A stretch of 64,000 bases of DNA from Candidatus Sulfotelmatobacter sp. (GCA_025462865.1 JAOAPI010000150.1:62001-126000), one strand, 5' to 3'. Counted from the first letter of the stretch, positions 36,431-45,223 are shown. Translations and numbers: made by a program. Notes: a model not told the origin generated them from the sequence alone.

Positions 36431-37615
36431 ATGTCTACATCCAACCAAAGCCAGATTGCTTTTGAAAACGAACCGGACCGTCCAACCGCAGATGGTCGAG
36501 CCCGTACAACGGGAATCCTGCCTTCGCAGGAAATCACCAATCTGATCGCCCGCGGAAATATTAGCGCCACCCCCGCAATCAACCCCGACCATATCCAGCC
36601 CGCAAGTCTCGACCTGCGGCTCGGAGACATGGCGCATCGCGTGCGCGCTAGTTTTTTACCCGGACCCAATAGCACCGTTGAAGCGAAGATAAGAGAACTG
36701 CGGATGACGCGGGTCGATCTGACCGCGGCGCCGGTCTTCGAAAGAGATTGCGTTTATATCATTCCTCTGGTGGAGGAGCTGAACCTGCCGGAAAATATTT
36801 CCGGGAAGGCGAATCCCAAGAGTACGACTGGCCGCCTCGACATTTTCACCCGTCTGATCACCGATTACGGAACCGAATTTGACCGGGTGCCTCCCGGCTA
36901 CAAAGGCAAGCTGTATGCAGAAGTCGTGTCGCGCACATTCACCGTCGCCATTCGAGCTGGGATGAGACTCAGTCAGCTGCGGTTTGTGCAGGGTAATCCG
37001 GTCTCGGGAGATCGCACGATTAAAGGCTTAGATCAAGAGGAATCACTGGTCTACATGGACGACGAGGAAAGTCCGGTGAAAGCCCGCCTTCACCGCGGGC
37101 TCAGAATCACCGTTAACCTGGAAGCCGCGGAAGCGGGTGAAGTTATTGCCTATAAGGCGAAGCGATATGCCCCGGCAATCGAGTTGGATCGCATCGACTA
37201 CTATCCGACGGAGGAGTTCTGGGAAGTGCGTCATCAGACTGCCAAGAAAACTCTGATTCTCGAGCCGGATGACTTTTATATTCTGGCGTCAAGAGAAAGA
37301 GTGCGGGTCCCCCCTGAATTCGCGGCGGAAATGGTTCCCTTCGATCCTTCCGACGGAGAGTTCCGAATTCACTACGCAGGATTCTTCGATCCGGGCTTCG
37401 GATATGGGTCGAGCGATATCAAAGGGACGCGCGCCGTCCTCGAAGTTCGAGCCCACGAGGTTCCGTTCTTGATCGAGCACGGGCAGCTTGTGGGTCGCCT
37501 GAACTATATGCCTTTGCTTTGCCGTCCAGAAAAAATCTATGGCACGAACATCGGATCGTCCTACCAACATCAGTCGCTCACGCTGAGCAAACAGTTTCGG
37601 CGCTCAGAGCGCTAA
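36431..37615 (+). CDS. dcd: 2'-deoxycytidine 5'-triphosphate deaminase, double-length form
   Basis: This enzyme converts dCTP to dUTP for thymidylate synthesis. The protein has 394 residues, twice the ~190 of E. coli Dcd. The first half has HIQPASLDLRLGD and GKANPKSTTGRLD followed by GYKGKLYAEVVSRTF. The second half has the matching AGFFDPGFGYG and EHGQLVGRLNYMPL. The two halves thus look like a tandem duplication of the dUTPase-like fold, as in the long alphaproteobacterial form. The start is ATG at 36431; a TTG at 36425 is possible. The conserved dUTPase-like Ser/Arg/Glu arrangement cannot be assigned by eye in both halves. Confidence 0.85.
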   Translation: MSTSNQSQIAFENEPDRPTADGRARTTGILPSQEITNLIARGNISATPAINPDHIQPASLDLRLGDMAHRVRASFLPGPNSTVEAKIRELRMTRVDLTAAPVFERDCVYIIPLVEELNLPENISGKANPKSTTGRLDIFTRLITDYGTEFDRVPPGYKGKLYAEVVSRTFTVAIRAGMRLSQLRFVQGNPVSGDRTIKGLDQEESLVYMDDEESPVKARLHRGLRITVNLEAAEAGEVIAYKAKRYAPAIELDRIDYYPTEEFWEVRHQTAKKTLILEPDDFYILASRERVRVPPEFAAEMVPFDPSDGEFRIHYAGFFDPGFGYGSSDIKGTRAVLEVRAHEVPFLIEHGQLVGRLNYMPLLCRPEKIYGTNIGSSYQHQSLTLSKQFRRSER

Positions 37616-37622
37616 TCGGAAA

Positions 37623-37650
37623 CCTTCGTGATACTTCGTGCCCTTCGTGG
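37623..37650. repeat. Three CTTCGTG repeats in the dcd-engB gap
   Basis: CCTTCGTG, ACTTCGTG and CCTTCGTGG occur about 10 bp apart, followed by TTAATTG. A related short sequence, CTTCGTGGTTAA, is common between genes in many bacterial genomes as far as I recall. Its role is not known. Confidence 0.5.
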
Positions 37651-37724
37651 TTAATTGATTTTTCCGATTGTCCCCTGCGCCGCCACGGCTTGCCAACTTT
37701 CCCTGCCGCATTGCACACTGAGAC

Positions 37725-38339
37725 ATGAGGGTTATGGCGCGATTCATGGCGGCAGCTACCGACGCTGCCCACTTCCCTGCTCCCAGCCTGCCGGAGGTCG
37801 CTTTCCTTGGCCGCTCGAACGTTGGCAAGTCCAGCGTGATCAATACGCTGGTGGAGACCAAGCTGGCGCGCACGAGTTCCACCCCAGGCCGCACTCGCAG
37901 CATTAACTTTTTCGAAGTGCGCTGGCCTGGAAAGCCGCAGCCGGAAGTCATCTTCGCCGATCTGCCAGGCTACGGGTATGCCAAGCTTTCGCGTGAGATA
38001 TCTCAGGAGTGGCCAAAGTTTATTGAGCCCTATCTCAACGAGCGCCCCACTCTGGCTTTGTGTCTGGCATTGGTGGATGTAAATGTTCCACCCCAGGATA
38101 GCGACCGGCATCTCTTGGAGTTTCTTAATTCATCGGGCCGCGATTTTCTTTTGATCGCTACCAAAAGCGACCGGCTCTCGAACAACCAACTGCGCAACGC
38201 TCTCAAGGAATTGGCGGAAGCGTATCCCACGGCGACTATCATTCCTTTTTCCGCGAAAACCAGAACTGGCCGGGACGAAGTATGGAACAAGATTCGCCAA
38301 TCGGCGGCGGAGTTTCCAGCAAACGCGTCCCAATCTTGA
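37725..38339 (+). CDS. engB: Ribosome biogenesis GTPase EngB (YsxC/YihA)
   Basis: EngB is a cytoplasmic GTPase needed for assembly of the 50S ribosomal subunit. The protein has 204 residues. G1 is GRSNVGKSS, G2 is the Thr in the TPGRTRSINFF region, G3 is DLPGYGYAK, G4 is TKSDRL and G5 is SAKT. All motifs are intact. Overlap with other genes is absent: it starts 110 bp after dcd. The ATG at 37725 is the first of three close ATGs, so the exact start is uncertain by a few codons. Confidence 0.96.
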   Translation: MRVMARFMAAATDAAHFPAPSLPEVAFLGRSNVGKSSVINTLVETKLARTSSTPGRTRSINFFEVRWPGKPQPEVIFADLPGYGYAKLSREISQEWPKFIEPYLNERPTLALCLALVDVNVPPQDSDRHLLEFLNSSGRDFLLIATKSDRLSNNQLRNALKELAEAYPTATIIPFSAKTRTGRDEVWNKIRQSAAEFPANASQS

Positions 38340-38499
38340 ATTTCTTCCCATAATGGAAAACTGACGCATCCCTCCGGTGCACGGTCTCTACTCTTCTTCT
38401 AAGTGTTTCGATAGAAAACTCCGTAAAGTGAACAGAGACAAATGTTTCAGCAGGAGCCAGGCTCTCGTCTTGGTCTCAAACTCTGGCGCGGAAAGACGG

Positions 38500-39156
38500 A
38501 TGCTTCCTATGTCGGACGAAGAAGGCGCCGGCGCGGCATATCTGGCCGCATTGAAGCAATCAACAGTTCAGCCGGCAACGGCAGCGGCGCCAGCACGCGC
38601 GCCAATTCCCCTGTCGCCTTCCGAAACGATTCCTGGGAAAGCGGTCTCCACCGGAAGAACCGGACCCGTCCCGGAAAAACGAAGAAGCCCTCGATACAGA
38701 TGCCAGGGCAGCGCCCACCTTCGTGAAATCAACGGCGGTGTGGCGATGTGGGCAACATTCAGCGACATCAGCTTGCACGGATGCTACGTGGAGGCTGCGG
38801 CGGGTTACGCGGTCGGATCGGCCATCGCGATAATCATCGAGGCCGATGGCTTGCGGTTCGAAGCCGCGGGAGAGGTGCGAGTCGCTTATCCAGGTCTCGG
38901 CATGGGGATTTCCTTCACCAGGGTTTCCGATGAAGACCGTGAGCGTCTGCGGGCATTGGTGCGATCGCTCTCGCAGCCTTCTGTCATCATGGGCGCGCGT
39001 GTTATGGAACGTCGTCCATCTGGCCCGCAACCAGATGCCACCGGGCCCGTGCCAAACCCGAACGCGGCCTTGCGAGCGATCCAAAAGTTCTTCGAGGACC
39101 GGCATGTCCTGGGACGGGAGGAATTTCTGAGAATCCTCCGGAAAAGTCAGATGTGA
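38500..39156 (+). CDS. PilZ domain protein with Pro/Ala linker
   Basis: From the ATG at 38500 the protein has 218 residues: an acidic start, a Pro/Ala/Thr-rich linker of about 50 residues, then PilZ (about 60-160). PilZ has RRSPRYRC with the conserved arginines and DISLHGCYVE as the D/NxSxxG motif, so c-di-GMP binding is plausible. The C-terminal tail has FFEDRHVLGREEFLRILRK, a helical segment. A start at 38377 (GTG) would add 41 residues, including a Cys-rich part that looks non-coding. The gene sits between engB and the epimerase. Confidence 0.82.
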   Translation: MLPMSDEEGAGAAYLAALKQSTVQPATAAAPARAPIPLSPSETIPGKAVSTGRTGPVPEKRRSPRYRCQGSAHLREINGGVAMWATFSDISLHGCYVEAAAGYAVGSAIAIIIEADGLRFEAAGEVRVAYPGLGMGISFTRVSDEDRERLRALVRSLSQPSVIMGARVMERRPSGPQPDATGPVPNPNAALRAIQKFFEDRHVLGREEFLRILRKSQM

Positions 39157-39245
39157 ATGCAGTTTCCGTTTCACGGTTACTCTCGTTTAGCCCAGCCCAC
39201 CGCCTCTTGCTCGAGATATTCGCCTGATTGCTATGATTAAGCACT

Positions 39246-40187
39246 ATGGCGCTTTATTTGATCACTGGGATCGGCGGGTTTATCGGATCGTCCTTGGCGC
39301 GCGAATTGTTGCGGCGCGGCGAACAAGTTCGGGGAATAGACAATTTTTCAACCGGCAGGCGGGAAAATCTTGCGCAGATACTTGGGCAGATTGACTGTCG
39401 TGAGATTGACATCCTTGATCTTGAGGCTGTGAAGTCAGCGTGCGCGGGCGTTGACTTTGTTTTGCATCAAGCCGCAATTCCTTCGGTACCTAAATCTGTA
39501 CTAGATCCCATAGCCAGCAATCGGGCGAACGTGGATGGCACGGTGAACGTGCTGGTAGCGGCCCGCGATGCCAAGGTGAAGCGGGTGGTTTATGCGGCGT
39601 CGTCATCAGCATACGGAGACACGCCCACTCTGCCGAAACACGAGGGCATGACGCCGGATCCGATCTCACCATATGCGGTAGCAAAACTGGCCAGCGAGCG
39701 CTACATGATCTCGTTTTACCGGTGCTACGGGTTGGAGACGGTGGCGCTGCGGTACTTTAATATTTTTGGTCCGCGGCAGGATCCCTCATCACCCTATTCT
39801 GGCGTGCTGGCGAAGTTCATCACACTGATGCTCAAAGGAAAGCAGCCAACGATGTTTGGCGACGGCGAACAAAGCAGAGATTTTACTTATATCGACAATG
39901 CGGTCGAAGCCAACCTGCTGGCCTGTAAGGCTCCAGCGGTGCAAGTAGCGGGCAAAGTGTTCAACGTCGCGACCGGCCGGCGCGTCACTCTCAATGAGAC
40001 ATTTAAACTGCTACAGGAACTCACCTCTTATTCCGGGACAGCCACCTACGGCGAGGAGCGCGGCGGCGACATCAAGCATTCCATGGCCGATATTTCTTTA
40101 GCGGAAAAACACCTTGGTTACAAACCCAAAGTAAATTTCGAAGATGGTTTGCGGCGGACGGTTGAGTGGTACCGGAGTGAAACGTAG
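39246..40187 (+). CDS. NAD-dependent sugar-nucleotide epimerase (WbpP/GalE-like)
   Basis: This short-chain-dehydrogenase-type enzyme has 313 residues. The NAD site is TGIGGFIGSSLARELL. The catalytic Ser is in AASSSAYG and the Tyr-Lys pair in YAVAK. The substrate-binding loop has RYFNIFGPRQDPSSPYSGVLAKFI (partly quoted), which resembles the WbpP-type UDP-GlcNAc 4-epimerases of polysaccharide pathways. The exact sugar is not decidable by eye. It may work with the nucleotide-sugar dehydrogenase at 54580, which acts on related substrates. It is followed by two hairpins. Confidence 0.88.
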   Translation: MALYLITGIGGFIGSSLARELLRRGEQVRGIDNFSTGRRENLAQILGQIDCREIDILDLEAVKSACAGVDFVLHQAAIPSVPKSVLDPIASNRANVDGTVNVLVAARDAKVKRVVYAASSSAYGDTPTLPKHEGMTPDPISPYAVAKLASERYMISFYRCYGLETVALRYFNIFGPRQDPSSPYSGVLAKFITLMLKGKQPTMFGDGEQSRDFTYIDNAVEANLLACKAPAVQVAGKVFNVATGRRVTLNETFKLLQELTSYSGTATYGEERGGDIKHSMADISLAEKHLGYKPKVNFEDGLRRTVEWYRSET

Positions 40188-40237
40188 AGACGTTGCTTGC
40201 AACGTCTTTCCGGCAGAGACGTAGGAAGCTACGTCTC
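40188..40237 (+). repeat. Pair of hairpins sharing an AGAGACGT core
   Basis: AGACGTTG/CAACGTCT (40188-40207, four-base loop) is followed by GAGACGTAG/CTACGTCTC (40216-40237, GAAG loop). Both are perfect stems beginning with the core GAGACGT, directly after the epimerase stop codon. They may act as a terminator or be members of a dispersed palindromic repeat. Confidence 0.65.
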
Positions 40238-40307
40238 CACTGCTTTCCGGACCGGTCGTTACGTTGGTGATCTAGGTCGCCGTTACCGGTGTCAGTAAAG
40301 TTGAAAC

Positions 40308-40985
40308 ATGACACTCTCATCGATGGTTGTTTCCCGTGACTGGCAGGAAGTCAGTGTTCTGGAATGTATTCTTGGCGGCTTGCAGATGGATGTTGCCGTC
40401 GAGACCGAACCGCAACGCGCTCTTTCCCGGCTCTCAAAATCGAAAGTGGATGCCCTCATCGTTGATTGTGACCTGAACGGCTCGGGGCAATTCTTTCGTG
40501 AGCTGCAACGGGAAGCGCCGCGAGCAAGCACGGTGCCGCTGGTTATTATGGGCGCTCCGCAAGGAAGGCGTGACATGGAGGAGACTGGCGCGATGTTTGC
40601 GTTCGACAAGCCGATATCCGTGGAACAGGCGGTACATACCTTATCCGCAGCGCGCAACATGATTCTTGACGGACGATTGCGCTACCACCGCGCGGGAATC
40701 GAAGTGCCAGTCACTCTGCATGGTCGCACTCAAAAAACGGCTGGAGGACAGCTGATCAATCTCAGCCAAGGCGGCCTTCAGGTTCGCGTTGACGATGGCT
40801 TTGAGGCCAGCGAGGCCTCGCGTATATCCTTCGCACTGCCGGGCACAGATTTCGGGGTCCACGCTCAAATCGAAGTGGCCTGGTCCGACAATCAAGGAAA
40901 CGTAGGCATACGATTCGTGAAGATGGCGTCGCTCATGAAAAGCACTCTCCGCCTCTGGCTCGCGCAACAGTATTTTTCGAACTAG
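40308..40985 (+). CDS. Degenerate receiver domain fused to PilZ
   Basis: The protein has 225 residues. Residues 1-115 have a receiver-like fold: the phosphoacceptor position Asp53 (VDCDLNG) and Lys101 (FDKPIS) remain, but the N-terminal acidic pair is replaced by Arg-Asp (VSRDWQ) and the Ser/Thr position is Gly-Ala. Phosphorylation is therefore doubtful. PilZ follows (about 120-220) with RYHRAGIEVPVTL and NLSQGGLQV. The arginine motif reads RYHR, so c-di-GMP binding should be tested. The ATG at 40308 has no strong ribosome site. Confidence 0.85.
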   Translation: MTLSSMVVSRDWQEVSVLECILGGLQMDVAVETEPQRALSRLSKSKVDALIVDCDLNGSGQFFRELQREAPRASTVPLVIMGAPQGRRDMEETGAMFAFDKPISVEQAVHTLSAARNMILDGRLRYHRAGIEVPVTLHGRTQKTAGGQLINLSQGGLQVRVDDGFEASEASRISFALPGTDFGVHAQIEVAWSDNQGNVGIRFVKMASLMKSTLRLWLAQQYFSN

Positions 40986-41018
40986 GGAAACTCAATTTTC
41001 AGTTGCACGAAGCGACAA

Positions 41019-41867
41019 TTAGCGGAAGCGGTCTCCACCATCTCCTTCATCTTTCTCTTCAGAGCCAGGCGTAAGCTCCGCCAGACGAGCGCCGAGGCTT
41101 AGTCCTCCAAAAACAGCAAATACGCCCCAGTAGGCGGCAGACACAAACGCTGCCGCAGCCACTCCCGCGCCTAGAGTGACAGGCCATCGCGGCAGTTCGT
41201 GCGCGATGGCAAGGAAAATCACCGCGAACAGAAGCAGCGCTGCGGTAACAACCAACGTATCTACGACCCACGCCAGCATCCGTGCAGAGATCGGACGAGA
41301 GAGCCATTTTAGTTGTGCATCGGATTCAAAGAGATCGTCGGAATCCTCCACATCACGCGGCATGGGAGTCTGTATTCCCTCCGCCCGGGTGAAGCTGGCT
41401 TCCAGACGGATCGCCGGACGCGGCGTAGCGGAAAGTGTGAGGCCGTCATTTTCCTCACTAGCATGCCCTTGACGAACAATGGGGACAACAGCATCGGCGA
41501 AGATCGACTGGGGATGAGCTGCCTCACGCGCTACCGTATCCAGCAGATTGGAAAATATCCACTGATTGATCTGATACCGGGTGTTTGCGGAGAGTTCCAC
41601 GAACCGGACTCCACATTGCCCAGATGGATTCGCCCAACTGACTCGGCCGCAAGCGTCCACGCGCAAGCGCGGGAATCTCAGTTCAAAGCGCAGCCGGACG
41701 CGCTCGCCACAGCGCAACGGACCGACGGCCTGCACAGCGACGCCTTCGTGATTAAGATTGCGAATGACTCCACCGTTGGCCTCATCCAGGATGACGTAGG
41801 TCAACGTGCGTAGTTCATGCCGGTAGTGGGTGCGCGTTTGCCGTGCGGGAAATGACGCTGACTGCAT
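41019..41867 (-). CDS. PilZ domain protein with RDD-like membrane domain
   Basis: The protein has 282 residues from the ATG at 41867, preceded by GGAAAG. PilZ covers about 20-120 with THYRHELR, RNLNHEGVAVQAV and GVRFVEL. A charged linker follows. Two hydrophobic helices then lie at about 205-265, with RMLAWVVDTLVV and GGLSLGARLAEL, which match the ends of the RDD family. The PilZ motif lacks the usual DxSxxG (here NLNHEG), so c-di-GMP binding may be lost. It converges with the receiver-PilZ gene. It may be a membrane-anchored effector. Confidence 0.78.
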   Translation of the reverse strand: MQSASFPARQTRTHYRHELRTLTYVILDEANGGVIRNLNHEGVAVQAVGPLRCGERVRLRFELRFPRLRVDACGRVSWANPSGQCGVRFVELSANTRYQINQWIFSNLLDTVAREAAHPQSIFADAVVPIVRQGHASEENDGLTLSATPRPAIRLEASFTRAEGIQTPMPRDVEDSDDLFESDAQLKWLSRPISARMLAWVVDTLVVTAALLLFAVIFLAIAHELPRWPVTLGAGVAAAAFVSAAYWGVFAVFGGLSLGARLAELTPGSEEKDEGDGGDRFR

Positions 41868-42189
41868 TTCTTTCCGCCTGAAGGAAATCGGACGGGCTAC
41901 ATTTTGTCCGATTCTAGTCCCACAGATGCGTCCCGGCATTAACCGGGTTGGTTCTCGCGGCCGCGGCGGGAATGGCTTACCAAAGTCCATGGCCAAAGGG
42001 GCATGCCGGTACCATTGCAACCGCGGTAAAACCCCGTTAACTTACTGTTAAACCGGGTGAAAACCCAACGGGAAGCGGAGCTAAGCTGACGCGCAGGCGC
42101 CAAGGCAAACCCGCTACGCAAAGTAGTCAATTGACAGCGCTGCGCACCGTGGCGACACTCGATTATCGCGATATTTGCACTAACAGTGA

Positions 42190-44628
42190 ATGGCTACGAC
42201 TCCCACTAAACCGGAGATCGACCTCGGTACCGTGCCTGATGTTTCGCGCGTGCCGTCGTGGCCGTCCGAAAAAACCCAGTTTGAATCTTTCACCATTTAC
42301 GAAACTGCTCCTGATACGCGGCGGGAGTTAAGGCCATCAGGCGCAGATGCGCTGCAGGCGCTCCTGGCATTTTCGGCGATGCATCAGCAAGTCCGGCGGC
42401 GGCGTGCGCTGGCCGCGCGGCTCGTTGGATTCGACACCATTGCACACCCCACTGAGTTTGAAGCGGAAGAGCAATTTATTCTGGATGAAGTACTGCAGTT
42501 GGTAGCAGAGCGAGCGATTGCGATCACCGGCGCGGACGGGCTAGGGATAGCGCTCGCAGAGAACAATGAAATCGTTTTGCGGGCATCGGCGGGCGCGATC
42601 AAGCCCGATGTCGGCGCACGCATCCAGCGGGATTCCGCTTTTTCCGGAGCGTGCTTTCGCACCGCCCAGATTATCCGTTGCGACGATACCGAGACCGACG
42701 ATCGCGTAAACCTTTACGCCTGCCGCCAACTGGGAGCACGCTCGATGGTGGCTGTGCCGCTTTGCGGCCGCCGGCGCGTAATCGGACTGCTGGAAGCATT
42801 CTCGGCCGAACCGTTTGGGTTCAATGACAGCGATGTCGGTAGCCTCGAACTTCTGGCCGAGTTGATTCTCGCAGCTCTCAAACCTGAGGACGAAGAGCGC
42901 TTTGCGGAATCGGCGCAAACTGCCGAAGCAACACTAACCACGCCGCCGATTGCCTCCTCTACCGCTATACCCGATCCGCCGCCTTCTTTGGAAAACGCTG
43001 CCCCAGCTCCTACTCCTGCAGCGCAACCTAAAAGCGAACCCAAGGCTGTGACGGCAACCCTGGCTCCGGCCCAACCTTTGACTCTGCCTTTACCGTTGCG
43101 TGTTGAACCGAGAAGTGTAGTCGCAGATATCGCATCTCTGGAAACCACGTTGGAATCCGAGCCCCTTGCCAGCAACCATCCCAGGACACTGTTAGTGCTG
43201 GCGGCCGTGGTGCTCGTGTCGCTGCTGGCGGGCGGCCTGTGGTGGAAACTGAATAATGCGCAACTCGGCAGCGCGATGGTTCAGCCAGAACCCGCGATCA
43301 CAAGTCCCGACACAGGATCGAAGGAAACAACGAATTCCAGCAGCCCATCGTCATTCAATTCTTCTCCGGACATTTCATCTTCGGCCACTTCATTGTCCAC
43401 AGGAGTGGATGCGAAACAGAATTCGCAGGCCAATTCCGGCACGCCAGGCGACAACATGCCGGCTGCACCTGCAAATGGGGTTGGAAACGCTACCACGCAA
43501 GAGCTTTCGAAGATGCCCCGCATCACCGGCATCCGGCATTGGTCTTCCACCGATTCCAGTACGATCGTGCTCGACCTTCAGGATCAGGTTCAGTATGAGG
43601 CGCATCGGCTGAGCTCGCCGGACCGGATTTATTTTGATTTGCACGATACGTCGCTGGCTCCTGGAATTGAAGGAAAGATGATCGACGTCGGCGATGCGCT
43701 GCTATCGCGGGTCCGGGTAGCGCAGCCGGTCTCCGGCTTGACCCGCGTGGTGCTTGAGACCAAGGGCAACTCGAATTATTCCGTCAGCCTGGAGCCCAAT
43801 CCCTATCGCCTGGTCGTTCAGGTGCGCAAGTTGGGTGCGGATGCGAAAACTCAGATAGAACTTTTTCCCGGAGAGGCAGAACGCAAAAAGCTAGCGATCA
43901 TTGTGCCACCCGCGACGCGCGAGGACCTGCAATTTCGGGCGAGGGTGCCGAAGATGCGCATCGTGGTCGATGCCGGCCACGGCGGCTGGGATTTGGGCAC
44001 TGTCGGCAAGCGTGGCTTGCTGGAAAAAGACCTGGTGCTCGAAATTGCGCAGAGATTGGGAAAGCTATTGGAAAGCCGGCTCGGCGCGGACGTAATTCTC
44101 ACTCGCAATGACGACAACTACATTCCGCTCGACGAGCGGGCGGGCATGGCGAATCAGTCGCAGGCTGATCTGTTTGTTTCGGTCCATGCGAACTACAGCG
44201 ATCTGCCTTCGGCGCGCGGGGTCGAAACTTACTACACCAACTTCTTTTCGGCTCCCAATGCGAAAGATTTGGAAACGCGCGACCAGGCCAGCAAGAACGG
44301 CAGCACCGCAGTGCTTACTCCCACCGAGCTCCATGAAAAAATCGAGCAGTCGCGGCGGCTGGCGGCCAGCGTGCAGCGCTCGCTCTACGGAATGCTCTCA
44401 GCACAGAATTCCGGCTTGCGCGACCGAGGCGTAAAAGAAGCTTCCTACGTGGTTCTCACTGAGACTGCCATGCCGGGGATACTGGCGGAAGTCTCTTTCG
44501 TCAGTAGTCCCACCGACGAGCAGAAACTGCGCAGTGACGGATACCGCGAGCAGATCGCCGAAGCGCTCTACAAAGGCATTGCGCGGTATGCTGCCGGCCC
44601 GCATGGTGTGAAGTTGGCTGCGAAGTAG
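42190..44628 (+). CDS. N-acetylmuramoyl-L-alanine amidase with GAF and AMIN domains
   Basis: The protein has 812 residues. A GAF domain covers about 90-235 (AERAIAITGADGLGIAL, RSMVAVPLCGRRRVIGLLE). A Pro/Ala-rich linker and one membrane segment (about 333-352) follow, then an Asn/Ser-rich stretch, AMIN domain (about 444-545) and Amidase_3 domain (about 585-805). The zinc ligands His597 (DAGHGG), Glu612 (LLEKD) and His666 (SVHANY) and catalytic Glu767 (LAEVSF) are all present. The topology puts GAF in the cytoplasm and the cell-wall hydrolase outside. There is no cleavable signal. No regulatory partner is adjacent. The ATG at 42190 has no strong ribosome site. Confidence 0.9.
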   Translation: MATTPTKPEIDLGTVPDVSRVPSWPSEKTQFESFTIYETAPDTRRELRPSGADALQALLAFSAMHQQVRRRRALAARLVGFDTIAHPTEFEAEEQFILDEVLQLVAERAIAITGADGLGIALAENNEIVLRASAGAIKPDVGARIQRDSAFSGACFRTAQIIRCDDTETDDRVNLYACRQLGARSMVAVPLCGRRRVIGLLEAFSAEPFGFNDSDVGSLELLAELILAALKPEDEERFAESAQTAEATLTTPPIASSTAIPDPPPSLENAAPAPTPAAQPKSEPKAVTATLAPAQPLTLPLPLRVEPRSVVADIASLETTLESEPLASNHPRTLLVLAAVVLVSLLAGGLWWKLNNAQLGSAMVQPEPAITSPDTGSKETTNSSSPSSFNSSPDISSSATSLSTGVDAKQNSQANSGTPGDNMPAAPANGVGNATTQELSKMPRITGIRHWSSTDSSTIVLDLQDQVQYEAHRLSSPDRIYFDLHDTSLAPGIEGKMIDVGDALLSRVRVAQPVSGLTRVVLETKGNSNYSVSLEPNPYRLVVQVRKLGADAKTQIELFPGEAERKKLAIIVPPATREDLQFRARVPKMRIVVDAGHGGWDLGTVGKRGLLEKDLVLEIAQRLGKLLESRLGADVILTRNDDNYIPLDERAGMANQSQADLFVSVHANYSDLPSARGVETYYTNFFSAPNAKDLETRDQASKNGSTAVLTPTELHEKIEQSRRLAASVQRSLYGMLSAQNSGLRDRGVKEASYVVLTETAMPGILAEVSFVSSPTDEQKLRSDGYREQIAEALYKGIARYAAGPHGVKLAAK

Positions 44629-44705
44629 AAAGTAGCGTGGCTCAACTTATCTCGCTTAATCGTCTCCGCAACATCGCGTGCAATCAGGAGGGGTGCTCCG
44701 ACTCC

Positions 44706-45194
44706 TCAGGCCGCATTTTCCTTTGGTCCATCTTTCGTAGATTCTTTGGGTAAATTCGCCGGCGCTTGCTCCGATTTTGATGATTTGTTCGACTTCTTAT
44801 TCTCATCCTTCTCAGAAGCGGCAGGACTGAGTTTTTGTGGCTTGGAATTGTCGTCAGTCTGTTGGTCGGGTTCACCCTTCCGATCGGACTTTCCCTGAGC
44901 GGTTTCTTTGTTGGTTTCCGGTGCGGGTGCGGGTTCGGGCTTATTAGGGGTGGTCTTCGCTTCCGGTTCGGCGGACTTCATCGCCGAGGAGATCAGACTA
45001 CGAATTCTGACGCGAGTGGCACGCCAGCGGACATTGCTCGCATTTCCCGCCTGCTCGAGGAATGGCGCAAGTTCCTCGTCGCTGGCGAGTCCTTTGGCTT
45101 TCAGAAATTGCAGAAGGGCGGAGGCCTGAGTGTCGAGCGGCTCAAGCGAAGTCAGCAAATCGTCGACAATCTGCTGCACGATTTCTTCTTCCAT
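44706..45194 (-). CDS. Hypothetical protein with charged low-complexity tail
   Basis: This 162-residue protein has a helical acidic N-terminal half (EEEIVQQIVDDLLTSLEPLDTQ) and a Lys/Glu/Pro/Ser-rich tail from about residue 75. No membrane segment or signal peptide is visible, so it is probably cytoplasmic. I do not recognise a family. AGGAT lies before the ATG. It is 30 bp downstream of the DoxX-like gene on the same strand and could be the last gene of that transcript. Confidence 0.6.
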   Translation of the reverse strand: MEEEIVQQIVDDLLTSLEPLDTQASALLQFLKAKGLASDEELAPFLEQAGNASNVRWRATRVRIRSLISSAMKSAEPEAKTTPNKPEPAPAPETNKETAQGKSDRKGEPDQQTDDNSKPQKLSPAASEKDENKKSNKSSKSEQAPANLPKESTKDGPKENAA

Positions 45195-45223
45195 CTGCCA
45201 TCCTATCTTGTCGAAGCTCTGGT

